From Phycisphaerae bacterium (GTDB lineage Bacteria > Planctomycetota > Phycisphaerae > UBA1845), in contig BQJS01000099.1 of the NCBI GenBank assembly GCA_021604825.1, positions 1-16,932 of the forward strand: DNA of 16,932 bases, in the 5' to 3' direction. Made by a program: the position numbers and the translations under genes. The first letter of the stretch is position 1; the number at the start of each line of letters is the position of its first letter. Below the pieces are notes generated by a model that had not been told where the DNA came from, made no database searches, and saw only the letters and a program-made list of their open reading frames with translations. Shown one piece after another: positions 8,303-16,085 of the stretch.

Positions 8303-8343
8303 CAGACTGCACCAGTGCGCGGACCGCACCAGTACACAGTCTG
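8303..8343. terminator. Weak inverted repeat in the greA/recA convergent gap
   Basis: CAGACTG (8303-8309) pairs with CAGTCTG (8337-8343) across a 27-base loop that itself holds GCACCAGT twice (8309-8316 and 8326-8333). It lies between two convergent stop codons, where a two-way terminator would be expected, but no T-tract follows on either strand. The call rests mainly on position. Confidence 0.2.
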
Positions 8344-8438
8344 GCCATCTTGCGCGAACCCGAACGACCACCTGACCCAGCGTATCCGCGGCCGCAACGC
8401 CTGCTGCCCGTTGGAGGTCGTTTACGCGACACGCACGC

Positions 8439-9584
8439 TTATGATGCTTTTCGTTTTGCCCCGGACTTCCCGGTCTTCTTCGACTTCCCGGTGCCACTCG
8501 GTTTGTCGGCATCGGTCGATGCTGCTTTGAGTGCTGGCTTGTTCGATTCGGCATTCGGACCAGCCGCTTTCGCTTCAGCAGCCGCTTCATCGCTGACATG
8601 AAGTGCGATCACAGCAGCGCGAATTTCTTCAAACAAATCAACGTTGTCTCGCAAGAAAACCTTGACGTTTTCGCGTCCTTGGCCCAACCGCACATCTTTG
8701 TAGCTAAACCAAGCACCGCTCTTGTTGATGATGTCACCTTTGATTGCCAGATCGAGAAGATCGCCCTCTTTGCTGATGCCGCCCGAAAACATGATGTCGA
8801 ATTCGGCGTCCCTAAACGGAGCAGCCACCTTATTCTTGACGACCTTGGCTCGTACGTGGTTGCCCGACACCGTATCGCCGTCTTTGATGCTGCCGATGCG
8901 ACGAATGTCGAGGCGGACCGAGCTATAGAACTTGAGCGCCCGACCACCTGGCGTCGTTTCCGGACTGCCAAACATCACGCCGATCTTCATGCGAATCTGG
9001 TTGATAAAGATCAAAATCGTATTCGTCTTGCTAATCGCAGCCGTCAACTTCCGCAGCGCCTGGCTCATCAGTCGCGCCTGTAGTGCCACGTGTGTGTCAC
9101 CCATTGACCCTTCGATTTCAGCCTTTGGAATCAATGCCGCCACCGAGTCGACCACGATGACATCGACCGACGCACTGCGCACCAGCATCTCCGCAATCTC
9201 GAGCGCTTCTTCACCAGAATCCGGCTGACTCACCAAAAGGTTTTCCAAACTGATGCCGCACTTCTTGGCCCAGGTTGAATCCAAAGCATGTTCGGCGTCT
9301 ACCACCGCACAAACCCCACCCTCTTTCTGCGCGCTGGCAATGACGTGCAACGCAAGCGTCGTCTTACCAGAAGATTCCGGACCGTACATCTCGATGATGC
9401 GGCCACGCGGCAGGCCTGTTCCGCCCAACGCAAAGTCGAGTGCCAACGATCCGGTCGAGACACCATCGACAACACGAGGCATGCGGTCAAGTTGCATGAT
9501 CGCGCCCTTACCGTATGACTTTTCGATCTGCTGAAGGGTTCGTTCTAACGACTGTTCGCGCTTGGCTTGTTGAGTTGCGTCCAT
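8439..9584 (-). CDS. recA: Recombinase RecA
   Basis: RecA polymerises on single-stranded DNA, pairs it with homologous duplex using ATP, and triggers LexA-type self-cleavage. In the 381-residue protein the Walker A is GPESSGKT (68-75), Walker B is VIVVDS (Asp146), the ATP-sensing NQIR starts at residue 195 and loop 2 ([11 protein letters not shown]) follows. The DNA-binding core and C-domain are complete. The ATG at 9584 is chosen over a TTG at 9608 because AGGAG sits seven bases before it. The tail after about residue 330 is Ala/Lys-rich and ends strongly basic ([14 protein letters not shown]), unlike the acidic tail of E. coli RecA. It is the last gene of gltX-kinase-recA, with an 85-base gap before it in which I see neither a CTGT-N8-ACAG nor a GAAC-N4-GTTC operator. 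Confidence 0.98.
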   Translation of the reverse strand: MDATQQAKREQSLERTLQQIEKSYGKGAIMQLDRMPRVVDGVSTGSLALDFALGGTGLPRGRIIEMYGPESSGKTTLALHVIASAQKEGGVCAVVDAEHALDSTWAKKCGISLENLLVSQPDSGEEALEIAEMLVRSASVDVIVVDSVAALIPKAEIEGSMGDTHVALQARLMSQALRKLTAAISKTNTILIFINQIRMKIGVMFGSPETTPGGRALKFYSSVRLDIRRIGSIKDGDTVSGNHVRAKVVKNKVAAPFRDAEFDIMFSGGISKEGDLLDLAIKGDIINKSGAWFSYKDVRLGQGRENVKVFLRDNVDLFEEIRAAVIALHVSDEAAAEAKAAGPNAESNKPALKAASTDADKPSGTGKSKKTGKSGAKRKAS

Positions 9585-9590
9585 GACAAT

Positions 9591-9595
9591 CTCCT
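9591..9595 (-). promoter_or_regulatory. Ribosome binding site of recA
   Basis: AGGAG on the minus strand, with six bases (9585-9590) between it and the ATG at 9584. It fixes the recA start there rather than at the upstream in-frame TTG at 9608. Confidence 0.75.
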
Positions 9596-9669
9596 GCTGG
9601 CGTGCCAAATTCCAAATTCGTTCGATGCGGCATCGATCCTACCGATCTCCGCCGCTTTATATGTGTGCG

Positions 9670-10575
9670 TCAATCAATCCGCAGCATCTCGGAAAATGCC
9701 CGCACGCGTTTTTCAATCTCATCGCGAGACGTATCTTTGATCCGAGTCAGCGAAAAATCTTCAATCGTAATCGATGCCGTCACCGTGCCGCGAATCAGCG
9801 ATCGCTTCAACGCCACGTCGTCGATCTCGGCTTGCGTGCAAAGATACCCGAGCATTCCGCCGGCAAAGCTGTCGCCCGCACCGGTCGGATCAACCACGTC
9901 CATCGTCGGATAAGCGGGAATCACAGAGATGCCCTTTTCCGTCACAAGGATCGCACCGTGCTCCCCCTTTTTCACCACCGCGAATTTCGGCCCCAATTGC
10001 AGAAGCGCTGCGGCGGCTGCGATGTTGTCGCTCTTGCCGGTCAACTGTCGGGCTTCGCCATCGTTGATGATCAGCCCATCGACGACCTTCAGTGTCGCCA
10101 GCAAATCATCACGCGCCGAATCGATCCACAGATCCATCGTGTCGCACACGGTCAGCCGCGGATTCTTCACCTGACTTCGCATCTCGCGTTGAAGCGCTGG
10201 GTGCGTGTTGGCCAGGAACAGGATGTCACTATCTGCGAAGGCGGCTGGCACCGTCGGGCCTTTTTCTTCAAGCACGTTCAACTGAACGTCGAGTGTGTCG
10301 CGATCGTTCATGTCCTCCGAATACTTACCGCTCCAGCGAAACGTCTTGCTGCCTTCGCGAACTTCCAAGCCGGCGATATCGATGCCAGCATCTGTCATCA
10401 ACTTGCTGAACGGTTCGGGGAAGTCCTCCCCCACCACGCCGACCAGTCGCACGTTCGTAAAGTGCGATGCCGCCACCGCGAAATAAACCGCCGACCCACC
10501 CAATACTTCCGGTGCGGTTCCGTGCGGCGTTTCGACCGTATCAATTCCCAGACTGCCTGTGACCAAGAGTGACAT
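9670..10575 (-). CDS. PfkB/ribokinase-family carbohydrate kinase
   Basis: This is a 301-residue sugar kinase of the ribokinase/PfkB fold that transfers phosphate from ATP to a sugar or nucleoside. Evidence is the glycine-rich substrate-side motif GGSAVYFAVAA (26-36), the NDGEARQL stretch (171-178), KKGEHGA (202-208) and the C-terminal DPTGAGDSFAGG signature (229-240), in which Asp235 is the expected catalytic base and GAG the anion hole. Length is normal and all key residues are present. Its substrate cannot be read from sequence. The ATG comes one base after the gltX stop, so translation is probably coupled to gltX; AAGGAAG inside the end of gltX could serve as a distant Shine-Dalgarno. recA follows 85 bases later on the same strand. 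Confidence 0.92.
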   Translation of the reverse strand: MSLLVTGSLGIDTVETPHGTAPEVLGGSAVYFAVAASHFTNVRLVGVVGEDFPEPFSKLMTDAGIDIAGLEVREGSKTFRWSGKYSEDMNDRDTLDVQLNVLEEKGPTVPAAFADSDILFLANTHPALQREMRSQVKNPRLTVCDTMDLWIDSARDDLLATLKVVDGLIINDGEARQLTGKSDNIAAAAALLQLGPKFAVVKKGEHGAILVTEKGISVIPAYPTMDVVDPTGAGDSFAGGMLGYLCTQAEIDDVALKRSLIRGTVTASITIEDFSLTRIKDTSRDEIEKRVRAFSEMLRID

Positions 10576-10576
10576 G

Positions 10577-12106
10577 CTATTGTTGCTCGCTTCCTTGCAT
10601 CATGGTTTGCTTGATTCGGTTGATCGTGCGATCACGGCCAACCAGTTCCAACGTGTCGTAGATCGCCGGGCTCACCGTCCCACCGCTCAGCGCAACCCGA
10701 AGTGGCTGAGCCACCCCGCCAAGCTTAAGACCGTTTGCCTCGCAGAACTTCGTAAGCTCCGCTTCGATCGCCGACGCCGTCCACGGTTCCAACGATTCAA
10801 GGCAAATTACCACATTGCGCAAGACGCCGTAACCCGCCCCATCGTTCTTTTCCAGAACCTTGCGGACGGCCTTCTCCTGGTACTTGATTTCCGAATCATC
10901 CACGAAAGCGAACCCGATCTTGGTGATCACATCGGGGAACGTGCGGAAACCCTTGCACAACTCGAGCATCCGCCGAAGCGTCGCCTCCGGCAGATTGGCC
11001 AATGGCGAGTCATTGACCTGCAGATAATCAACAAAACATTCCAGCAATCGATCTTCGCTCACCCGAGCCGCCCAGTCCGTGTTGAACGACAGCAGCTTCG
11101 TGCGGTCGAACTTGGCGTTGCCCTTGCCGATCCCCTCGACGGTGAAACGGTTGGCAGTCTCTTCGAGCGTGATCTGCTCGGTGTCGTCACCGGTGGACCA
11201 ACCCAGTAGCGAAATGAAATTCAGCAATGCCTCGGGCAGGTACCCGGACGCGCGGAAGTCATGCACGTCGATCTCCGGCGGAACCTCGCCCTTCTTGATG
11301 GCCTTTTCCTTGTCGCGCTTGCTCATCTTCGACCCGCTCATGTTGAAGATGATGGGTAGGTGGGCGTAGTGCGGCGTGTCGAAACCGAGCGCTCGCTGAA
11401 TCGCGATGTGCTTGGGCGTGTTCATCAGGTGTTCCTGGCCGCGAAGCACATGCGTGATTTTCATCAGGGCGTCATCGACCACGCACGCCAAGTGATAGGT
11501 CGGCCAACCGTCGCCCTTTTGAATGACGAAGTCTTCAAGCTGGTCGGCTGCCAACGTCACATCACCGAGGATGTCATCGGTAACGGTGATGTCCGCATCG
11601 CCCATCTTGAGCCGCACGACCACCGGACGCCCCTCGTCGCGGGCGGCTTGTGCCTGCTCGGGCGTGGGCAGCGGATCGGGACGGCGATATTTGTAGTCGG
11701 TCTTCGCAGCCCGGGCCTGTTCGCGCATGGCGGCTAACTCGTCAGGCGTCTCCAGCGCATAGTAAGCATGGCCAGCATCGATCAGCCGCTGCACCTGCTC
11801 CTGATAAATCGCCAACCGCTCGCTCTGGCAGTAAGGCCCGTACTCGCCCTCGCCACCATCATCGGTCGCACTGGCATCTTTGGGCCCCTCATCCCACTCG
11901 AGCCCCAGCCACCGCATATCGGCAAGGATTTTCTCCAGCGAGTCGGACACGTGCCGCGACCGGTCGGTATCCTCGATCCGAAGCACAAACCGCCCGCCCA
12001 ACCGCCGCGCCAACAGCCAATTGAAAAGAGCCGTCCGCGCCCCGCCAATGTGCAAATACCCCGTAGGCGAAGGGGCAAACCGAACTCGACACCCAGAAGC
12101 ACTCAC
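10577..12106 (-). CDS. gltX: Glutamyl-tRNA synthetase
   Basis: This class I aminoacyl-tRNA synthetase charges tRNA-Glu. From the chosen start it has 509 residues. The HIGH-type motif is in APSPTGYLHIGGAR (His19), followed by RIEDTDRSR, the catalytic-domain stretch HLACVVDD and VLRGQEHL, and the KMSKS-type loop KMSKRDK. The C-terminal half is the helical anticodon-binding region. An upstream TTG at 12145 would add 13 residues with no family counterpart; the GTG at 12106 has GGGGA six bases before it and begins seven residues before RFAPSPTG, as is normal. Whether it also charges tRNA-Gln, as in bacteria that use GatCAB, is not visible. It heads the gltX-kinase-recA operon behind a good promoter. 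Confidence 0.96.
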   Translation of the reverse strand: MSASGCRVRFAPSPTGYLHIGGARTALFNWLLARRLGGRFVLRIEDTDRSRHVSDSLEKILADMRWLGLEWDEGPKDASATDDGGEGEYGPYCQSERLAIYQEQVQRLIDAGHAYYALETPDELAAMREQARAAKTDYKYRRPDPLPTPEQAQAARDEGRPVVVRLKMGDADITVTDDILGDVTLAADQLEDFVIQKGDGWPTYHLACVVDDALMKITHVLRGQEHLMNTPKHIAIQRALGFDTPHYAHLPIIFNMSGSKMSKRDKEKAIKKGEVPPEIDVHDFRASGYLPEALLNFISLLGWSTGDDTEQITLEETANRFTVEGIGKGNAKFDRTKLLSFNTDWAARVSEDRLLECFVDYLQVNDSPLANLPEATLRRMLELCKGFRTFPDVITKIGFAFVDDSEIKYQEKAVRKVLEKNDGAGYGVLRNVVICLESLEPWTASAIEAELTKFCEANGLKLGGVAQPLRVALSGGTVSPAIYDTLELVGRDRTINRIKQTMMQGSEQQ

Positions 12107-12112
12107 CAAAAA

Positions 12113-12117
12113 TCCCC
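12113..12117 (-). promoter_or_regulatory. Ribosome binding site deciding the gltX start
   Basis: GGGGA on the minus strand, six bases before the GTG at 12106. It favours this start over the in-frame TTG at 12145. Confidence 0.5.
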
Positions 12118-12165
12118 AACCAGAAACAGTAGAAGCCAAGGGCAATAAACCCTAACCGAACCCGA

Positions 12166-12194
12166 ACATTAGCATGGCCATGAGATCAAGTCAA
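12166..12194 (-). promoter_or_regulatory. Sigma70-type promoter for gltX-kinase-recA
   Basis: On the minus strand TTGACT (12194-12189) is followed, after a 17-base spacer, by TAATGT (12171-12166). Five of six -35 bases match the consensus, and the -10 keeps T1, A2 and T6. A start near 12159 would give a leader of about 50 bases to the GTG. The spacer contains the perfect palindrome CATGGCCATG (12173-12182), which could be an operator or chance. Confidence 0.5.
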
Positions 12195-12329
12195 GGGTGA
12201 TCGCCTGACCGAATGCCCAATCGGAAGCTAAGGCTTTTTCGGCTGGCATCGCCCACAACCATTGGGTGGCCATGATCTTTGGAATTCGCGATGACGTCAG
12301 GATTAACGGGAGAATAAGCTCGAAGAAAC

Positions 12330-12931
12330 GAAGTCGCCTTCGACGGTCTGGGGCGGCGGGTGTCGAAAACCGTGTCGAATTCCGGTGACCTCGACGGCGT
12401 GACGGAGTATTATCACAATAGAAACCAGATCATCGAGACGCGGGACGGTAGCGGGAACCTGGAGACGCAGGTGTACCACGGGACGCAATACATCGACGAG
12501 GTCGTCGGGCAGCGCATCGCCAACATGGGCCGCGTCTACGTCCACCAGGACGCCAACTACAACGTCACCAGCACCACCGACCTGACGGCCAGACAGATTG
12601 AACGCAATTACTACTCGCCATACGGACAGCTTGAGGTCGCAGTCGATTCGCACCCATTCGATTACGACGACGACGGCGACGTGGATGCAGACGATTATGC
12701 GGTGACGACCAATGGGACCTGCAACGGAACAGCCACCGGCGATTGCCGAAGAATGGACGCGGATGCAGATAGCGAAGTAGACAGCACGGATCAAACGACG
12801 ATCAGCAACTTCCTCGTCTCGCTGACCAGCGACACTGAACTCACAAGAATCCCGGCGGTGATGACAAGCCAGCGGGGCAATGCCTTCGGCCACCAGGGGC
12901 TGGTCTTCGACGCTGAGTTGGCGTCATATCA
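12330..12931 (+). repeat. RHS-core direct repeat, copy 1
   Basis: This stretch aligns with 14232-14833 at a constant offset of 1902 bases, without gaps, for about 600 bases. It codes for the distal RHS core and the inserted dockerin. Positions 12429-12569 differ from the other copy at only two bases. Homology stops abruptly on the left within about 10 bases of 12330 and fades on the right after about 12931, where the two modules diverge. Confidence 0.93.
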
Positions 12932-13430
12932 GAATCGAGCGAGGCAATACGCGCCAACGGTTCGAAGGTTCATTCATCGCGATCCTCTTGCATTTGTGCC
13001 AATAGCCAAGAGCGGCTTTCAGGACGGGCAAAATGTCTACATGCCGGTCCGCGGAAACCCCCTGAGATTTCGGGATTTCCGGGGCCTTGATGTGGCAAAT
13101 GCTTCCAACAGCGACGTTTGGATGTTCGATAGCAATTGCAACTGCTGGACACTTTGCCCACCATATAGTTCGTGTCCGCAAGATACCGACGCCGTTGGGC
13201 CATATACCCCCAAGGCCAATGGTAAAGTGTTTAAAGCAACTGATTGTTTCGATGTGACTGTCGACGCTAACGGCAAAACAGGAATTGTTTGGAATCCTAG
13301 AGGCGGAAGTTCGTTTGCGCGAAAGTGCTGTTGCAAAATTTTAAAATGTGCCGCTGCCGGGCAGACCGCAACGGGGGGCTGGGTTGATCCACAGGGTACT
13401 TTTGGGTCAAAACCGCCAAACTACCCTTGA
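12360..13430 (+). CDS. Truncated RHS module 1: RHS core end with inserted dockerin and Cys-rich tip
   Basis: This is the C-terminal part of an RHS (YD-repeat) surface protein. The frame is open from just after a TAA at 12315; the GTG at 12360 is the first conventional start, but RHS coding similarity already begins near 12330, so the gene is 5'-truncated. Residues 1-100 are RHS core (VTEYYHN, QVYHGTQYIDEVV, NYYSPYGQ). Residues 101-157 form a dockerin/EF-hand pair: loop 1 DYDDDGDVDADD, loop 2 DADADSEVDSTD. The core then resumes (GHQGLVFDAEL, YQNRARQYAPT, RRFIHRDPL, GQNVY) and ends RDFRGL near residue 243. The last ~113 residues are a tip I do not recognise, with nine Cys including KCCCKILKC. 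I see no ribosome site and no secretion signal. It may be a silent orphan cassette expressed only after recombination. Confidence 0.72.
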   Translation: MSKTVSNSGDLDGVTEYYHNRNQIIETRDGSGNLETQVYHGTQYIDEVVGQRIANMGRVYVHQDANYNVTSTTDLTARQIERNYYSPYGQLEVAVDSHPFDYDDDGDVDADDYAVTTNGTCNGTATGDCRRMDADADSEVDSTDQTTISNFLVSLTSDTELTRIPAVMTSQRGNAFGHQGLVFDAELASYQNRARQYAPTVRRFIHRDPLAFVPIAKSGFQDGQNVYMPVRGNPLRFRDFRGLDVANASNSDVWMFDSNCNCWTLCPPYSSCPQDTDAVGPYTPKANGKVFKATDCFDVTVDANGKTGIVWNPRGGSSFARKCCCKILKCAAAGQTATGGWVDPQGTFGSKPPNYP

Positions 13431-13497
13431 AACTGACGTCATGAATTGACTTTCGTCGCGTTGAATCGTCACTTGGCAACTGCGTTCGTATTTTCAC

Positions 13498-14079
13498 ATG
13501 CTGACTCGATTTGTTAAATCATCAGTGTTTTCCGCCTGCGTATTCTGTGTACTCGGAATCAATGCGAGATACTTGGCCACACTTCAACACGACGAAGTGT
13601 GGAATTGGGTCGAGACTACGTTTTCAATTGATTGGATGATGGTTGTATACCTAGTGTGGATGTTCTTGGGCGTTCCGATAGTATTGCTCCAAAGTGTACG
13701 AGCATTCTGTACAAGCGTTACTTCTCGGCGACGGCTAGTGCGATGCGCCTTCTTCACGGCTGGAATTTGGATCAATACCCTCCTAGTTGGTGTACCTGCG
13801 TTAGGCGCGATGCCAAGTTTACCAAGTACGCTTATTGTACTTTCGGCGGGAGGTGATGAATTGGGCATTAATATTCGGATTTTTGCAATATATTGTACAA
13901 ATCTATTCGCATTTACTCTTATCGGTTGGTTGTTGAGCCTAGGTATTAAGAACGGGGCTCCAGAAAATGCGTGTCGCGTATGCGCTTACGATCTCCGCGG
14001 AAACGAGTCTGGCATTTGCCCAGAATGCGGTACATCGATCGAAATGATGCCTGGAGCCTACCACCAAGAAACTGCTTGA
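13498..14079 (+). CDS. Four-helix membrane protein with C-terminal zinc ribbon
   Basis: This 193-residue protein has hydrophobic segments near residues 8-27, 46-66, 82-104 and 124-150, then a zinc ribbon with Cys159, Cys162, Cys174 and Cys177 (CRVCAYDLRGNESGICPECG). That ribbon, with YDLRG between the Cys pairs, is common in Phycisphaerae proteins, where it ends otherwise unrelated membrane proteins. The gene begins 67 bases after RHS module 1 and ends 56 bases before module 2, the place where an immunity gene sits in Rhs tip cassettes. Its codons are visibly richer in A and T than the housekeeping genes nearby, as expected of a mobile cassette. No Shine-Dalgarno is seen. An immunity role is inferred only from position; the function is unknown. 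Confidence 0.7.
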   Translation: MLTRFVKSSVFSACVFCVLGINARYLATLQHDEVWNWVETTFSIDWMMVVYLVWMFLGVPIVLLQSVRAFCTSVTSRRRLVRCAFFTAGIWINTLLVGVPALGAMPSLPSTLIVLSAGGDELGINIRIFAIYCTNLFAFTLIGWLLSLGIKNGAPENACRVCAYDLRGNESGICPECGTSIEMMPGAYHQETA

Positions 14080-14135
14080 GCAGGAGTGGTAGATGATAAT
14101 CTCGAGAATTCAGGTCAGCCAATAATTCTTGAGCA

Positions 14136-15446
14136 TTGCCAGCTCCCCTCGACGGTAACTTCAAATACACCTACGACGCTTGGAATCGGCTGGTGAAAGC
14201 CACGCTGGACGATACGGACGTGACCATCCACGAAGCCGCCTTCGACGGCCTGGGGCGGCGGGTGGTGAAAACTGTGTCGAATTCCGGTGACCTCGACGGC
14301 GTGACAGAGTACTATCACAATAGCAATCAGATCATCGAGACGCGGGACGGCAGCGGGAACCTGGAGACGCAGGTGTACCACGGGACGCAATACATCGACG
14401 AGGTCGTCGGGCAGCGCATCGCCAACATGGGCCGCGTCTACGTCCACCAGGACGCCAATTACAACGTCACCGGGACCACCGACCTGACGGCCAGGCAGAT
14501 CGAACGCAATTACTATTCGCCGTATGGGCAGCTTGAAGTGGCGGTGGATTCGCATCCGTTTGATTATGACGACGATGGCGATGTGGATGCTGACGATTAC
14601 GCAGTGACGACTAATGGCATCTGCACGGGAATAGCCACTGGCGACTGTCGAAGAATGGACGCCGATGCCGACGGAGATGTGGATAGCACTGATCAAATTA
14701 CAATCAGCAGCTACATCGCAACGCTGACGACGGACACTGAACTGGCCCGCATCCCGGCGGCAACGGAAAGCCAACGCGGTCTTCTGTTTGCGGCTCAAGG
14801 CCTATCATTTGACTCTGAGACGACCTCGTATCACGTAGGCACAGGAAATCTTGTTCTCTCGCAACTGAGACTTGGATCTCGAACGCGCAACGGAATCGAG
14901 TTTCCAGCCAACGCAGATTCAAATCCCTACGGGTTTGCGGGATTTAGTCCTCAAAGCCAGACGGCAAATGCAGAAGATTGCGGTGCCGAAGTTCATCAAA
15001 CGCCATTCTGCCTGTTTGGCGATCCAGGTCATACTTGGATCGAATGGCCGGGCAGGCAGGGAGGATTCGATGTGCCCGCTAACTATATTGAGAATCATCC
15101 ATGCCAGAAGAACGACGATTATGTCAACAACAAGTGGCGACTGAAACGGAAAGACGAAGGAAATCTCGAGAATGGACAAAGCTGCTCGGCTGCTTCATGC
15201 CAAGATATTCAAGATTGCCTGAATGACTACGAAGAAGATCACGACGATGATTTTAACTTCTGCAAGAAGCCAGGATTCATCTGCAATCCACGCGAACCAG
15301 AATTCACTTGTCGGGACTTTGCTGAAGACGCCGCCGATGAGTGCTGTTTGAGCCGTGACCTGCTACCCTTTGATGTGAATATCCTTGCACCGTTTAATTA
15401 TTGTTCAAGTAATTGTGCAAATTGTGGAAGTGAAACATGTCCATAA
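14136..15446 (+). CDS. Truncated RHS module 2: RHS core end with inserted dockerin and Cys-rich tip
   Basis: This is a second RHS C-terminal module. A TGA at 14130 closes the frame upstream; the TTG at 14136 is the nominal start but is probably not used, and RHS similarity begins near 14146 (LDGNFKYTYDAWNRLVKA). The core continues to about residue 142, followed by a dockerin pair at about 143-199 (DYDDDGDVDADD; DADADGDVDSTD, both loops with intact Ca-ligand Asp). The end of the core is eroded: NGIEFPANADSNPYGFAGFSP near residue 252 only faintly matches the usual DPIGF...NLYRYVGNSP. The tip, from about residue 275 to 436, has 15 Cys, an unusual GHTWIEW (298-304) and a very acidic middle. It differs entirely from tip 1. 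Its last ten bases overlap the next gene. Confidence 0.72.
   Translation: MPAPLDGNFKYTYDAWNRLVKATLDDTDVTIHEAAFDGLGRRVVKTVSNSGDLDGVTEYYHNSNQIIETRDGSGNLETQVYHGTQYIDEVVGQRIANMGRVYVHQDANYNVTGTTDLTARQIERNYYSPYGQLEVAVDSHPFDYDDDGDVDADDYAVTTNGICTGIATGDCRRMDADADGDVDSTDQITISSYIATLTTDTELARIPAATESQRGLLFAAQGLSFDSETTSYHVGTGNLVLSQLRLGSRTRNGIEFPANADSNPYGFAGFSPQSQTANAEDCGAEVHQTPFCLFGDPGHTWIEWPGRQGGFDVPANYIENHPCQKNDDYVNNKWRLKRKDEGNLENGQSCSAASCQDIQDCLNDYEEDHDDDFNFCKKPGFICNPREPEFTCRDFAEDAADECCLSRDLLPFDVNILAPFNYCSSNCANCGSETCP
14232..14833 (+). repeat. RHS-core direct repeat, copy 2
   Basis: This is the partner of 12330-12931, aligned base for base at an offset of 1902. In module 2 the RHS homology extends about 85 bases further to the left than in module 1, so the two copies have different left break points. 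Confidence 0.93.
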
Positions 15447-15958
15447 TCAAAAAAATTCCCCTAGGTCTGTTCATATATTTGTTGCTCAGTATTGTTGTGT
15501 TTGCAGCTTGCGCGCAAACAGACTCTGGATTTGAGGGTGCGGATCGATACTATGAAGGTCTCTCGAACGCATATTATCCAGTCAACGAGCGCCGTAGCAT
15601 GGTAGACGGTGCAGCCGTTCGCACTCTTACATTCTCTCCAGACGGCAAAAAGGAGATAAGAATTAAGACATTGGAATCTAAGTTGAAGGAGTATTCGACC
15701 TCCAATAAAGCCAAGATTGCCGAGGCCCGAGCGTACCAATGTGGATTCTCGTCTGGTAGAATTGAGGGAATGCGTTTGGCAATTCGCGCAATGGCGTCAG
15801 AAGGCAAGAATTCGAGAACAACTAACGTTCCTCCTCCTCCCAATGACCTAATCCAACAAGAAAACATCTGGCGTCGTGGTTGGGAGAGAGGATTCTCCCA
15901 TGGTTGGGCGGAATCTCGCCCCCGCCCTCTTGGGATCGGAAACTGCAATTGTGATTAA
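15437..15958 (+). CDS. Putative lipoprotein coupled to RHS tip 2
   Basis: This 173-residue protein has an N-terminal KK, a hydrophobic run and VVFAAC, giving a lipoprotein-like signal with Cys25; cleavage as an ordinary signal peptide is also possible. The mature part is unrecognised. It carries two Gly/aromatic-spaced helices that resemble each other (CGFSSGRIEGMRLA and RGWERGFSHGWAES), a Pro-rich linker between them and a CNC near the end. The ATG at 15437 lies inside the last codons of RHS module 2 (ten-base overlap) and has GGAAG six bases upstream, so translation is coupled to the tip. Such coupling is typical of a toxin-tip/immunity pair, and a lipoprotein would protect outside the cytoplasm; both points are inference. 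Confidence 0.7.
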   Translation: MSIIKKIPLGLFIYLLLSIVVFAACAQTDSGFEGADRYYEGLSNAYYPVNERRSMVDGAAVRTLTFSPDGKKEIRIKTLESKLKEYSTSNKAKIAEARAYQCGFSSGRIEGMRLAIRAMASEGKNSRTTNVPPPPNDLIQQENIWRRGWERGFSHGWAESRPRPLGIGNCNCD

Positions 15959-16035
15959 GGCTTGTCACAAAACTGGACGATCGGTGTTTGGTCATACTCT
16001 CATATACAAGTTGCGCTCCCGAGAATGCTTTTGGG

Positions 16036-16060
16036 GCGGCTCGTTATTGAGGACAGCCGC
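16036..16060 (+). other. Short hairpin after the module 2 lipoprotein gene
   Basis: GCGGCT (16036-16041) pairs with AGCCGC (16055-16060) across a 13-base loop. It lies downstream of the lipoprotein stop in a 200-base stretch without genes. No T-tract follows, so a terminator role is only a possibility. Confidence 0.25.
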
Positions 16061-16085
16061 TAGCCCTTGATACATGCCACCACCT

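Noticed and set aside
8303..8333. Short repeated GCACCAGT words as a possible CRISPR or iteron cluster
   Set aside because: There are only two copies, with no regular spacing and no cas or replication genes nearby.
9583..10572. Long open frame of 329 codons on the plus strand
   Set aside because: It lies antisense to recA's start and the whole PfkB kinase, both of which have full family motifs. Its translation shows no recognisable domain and a His/Arg-rich composition typical of an antisense shadow.
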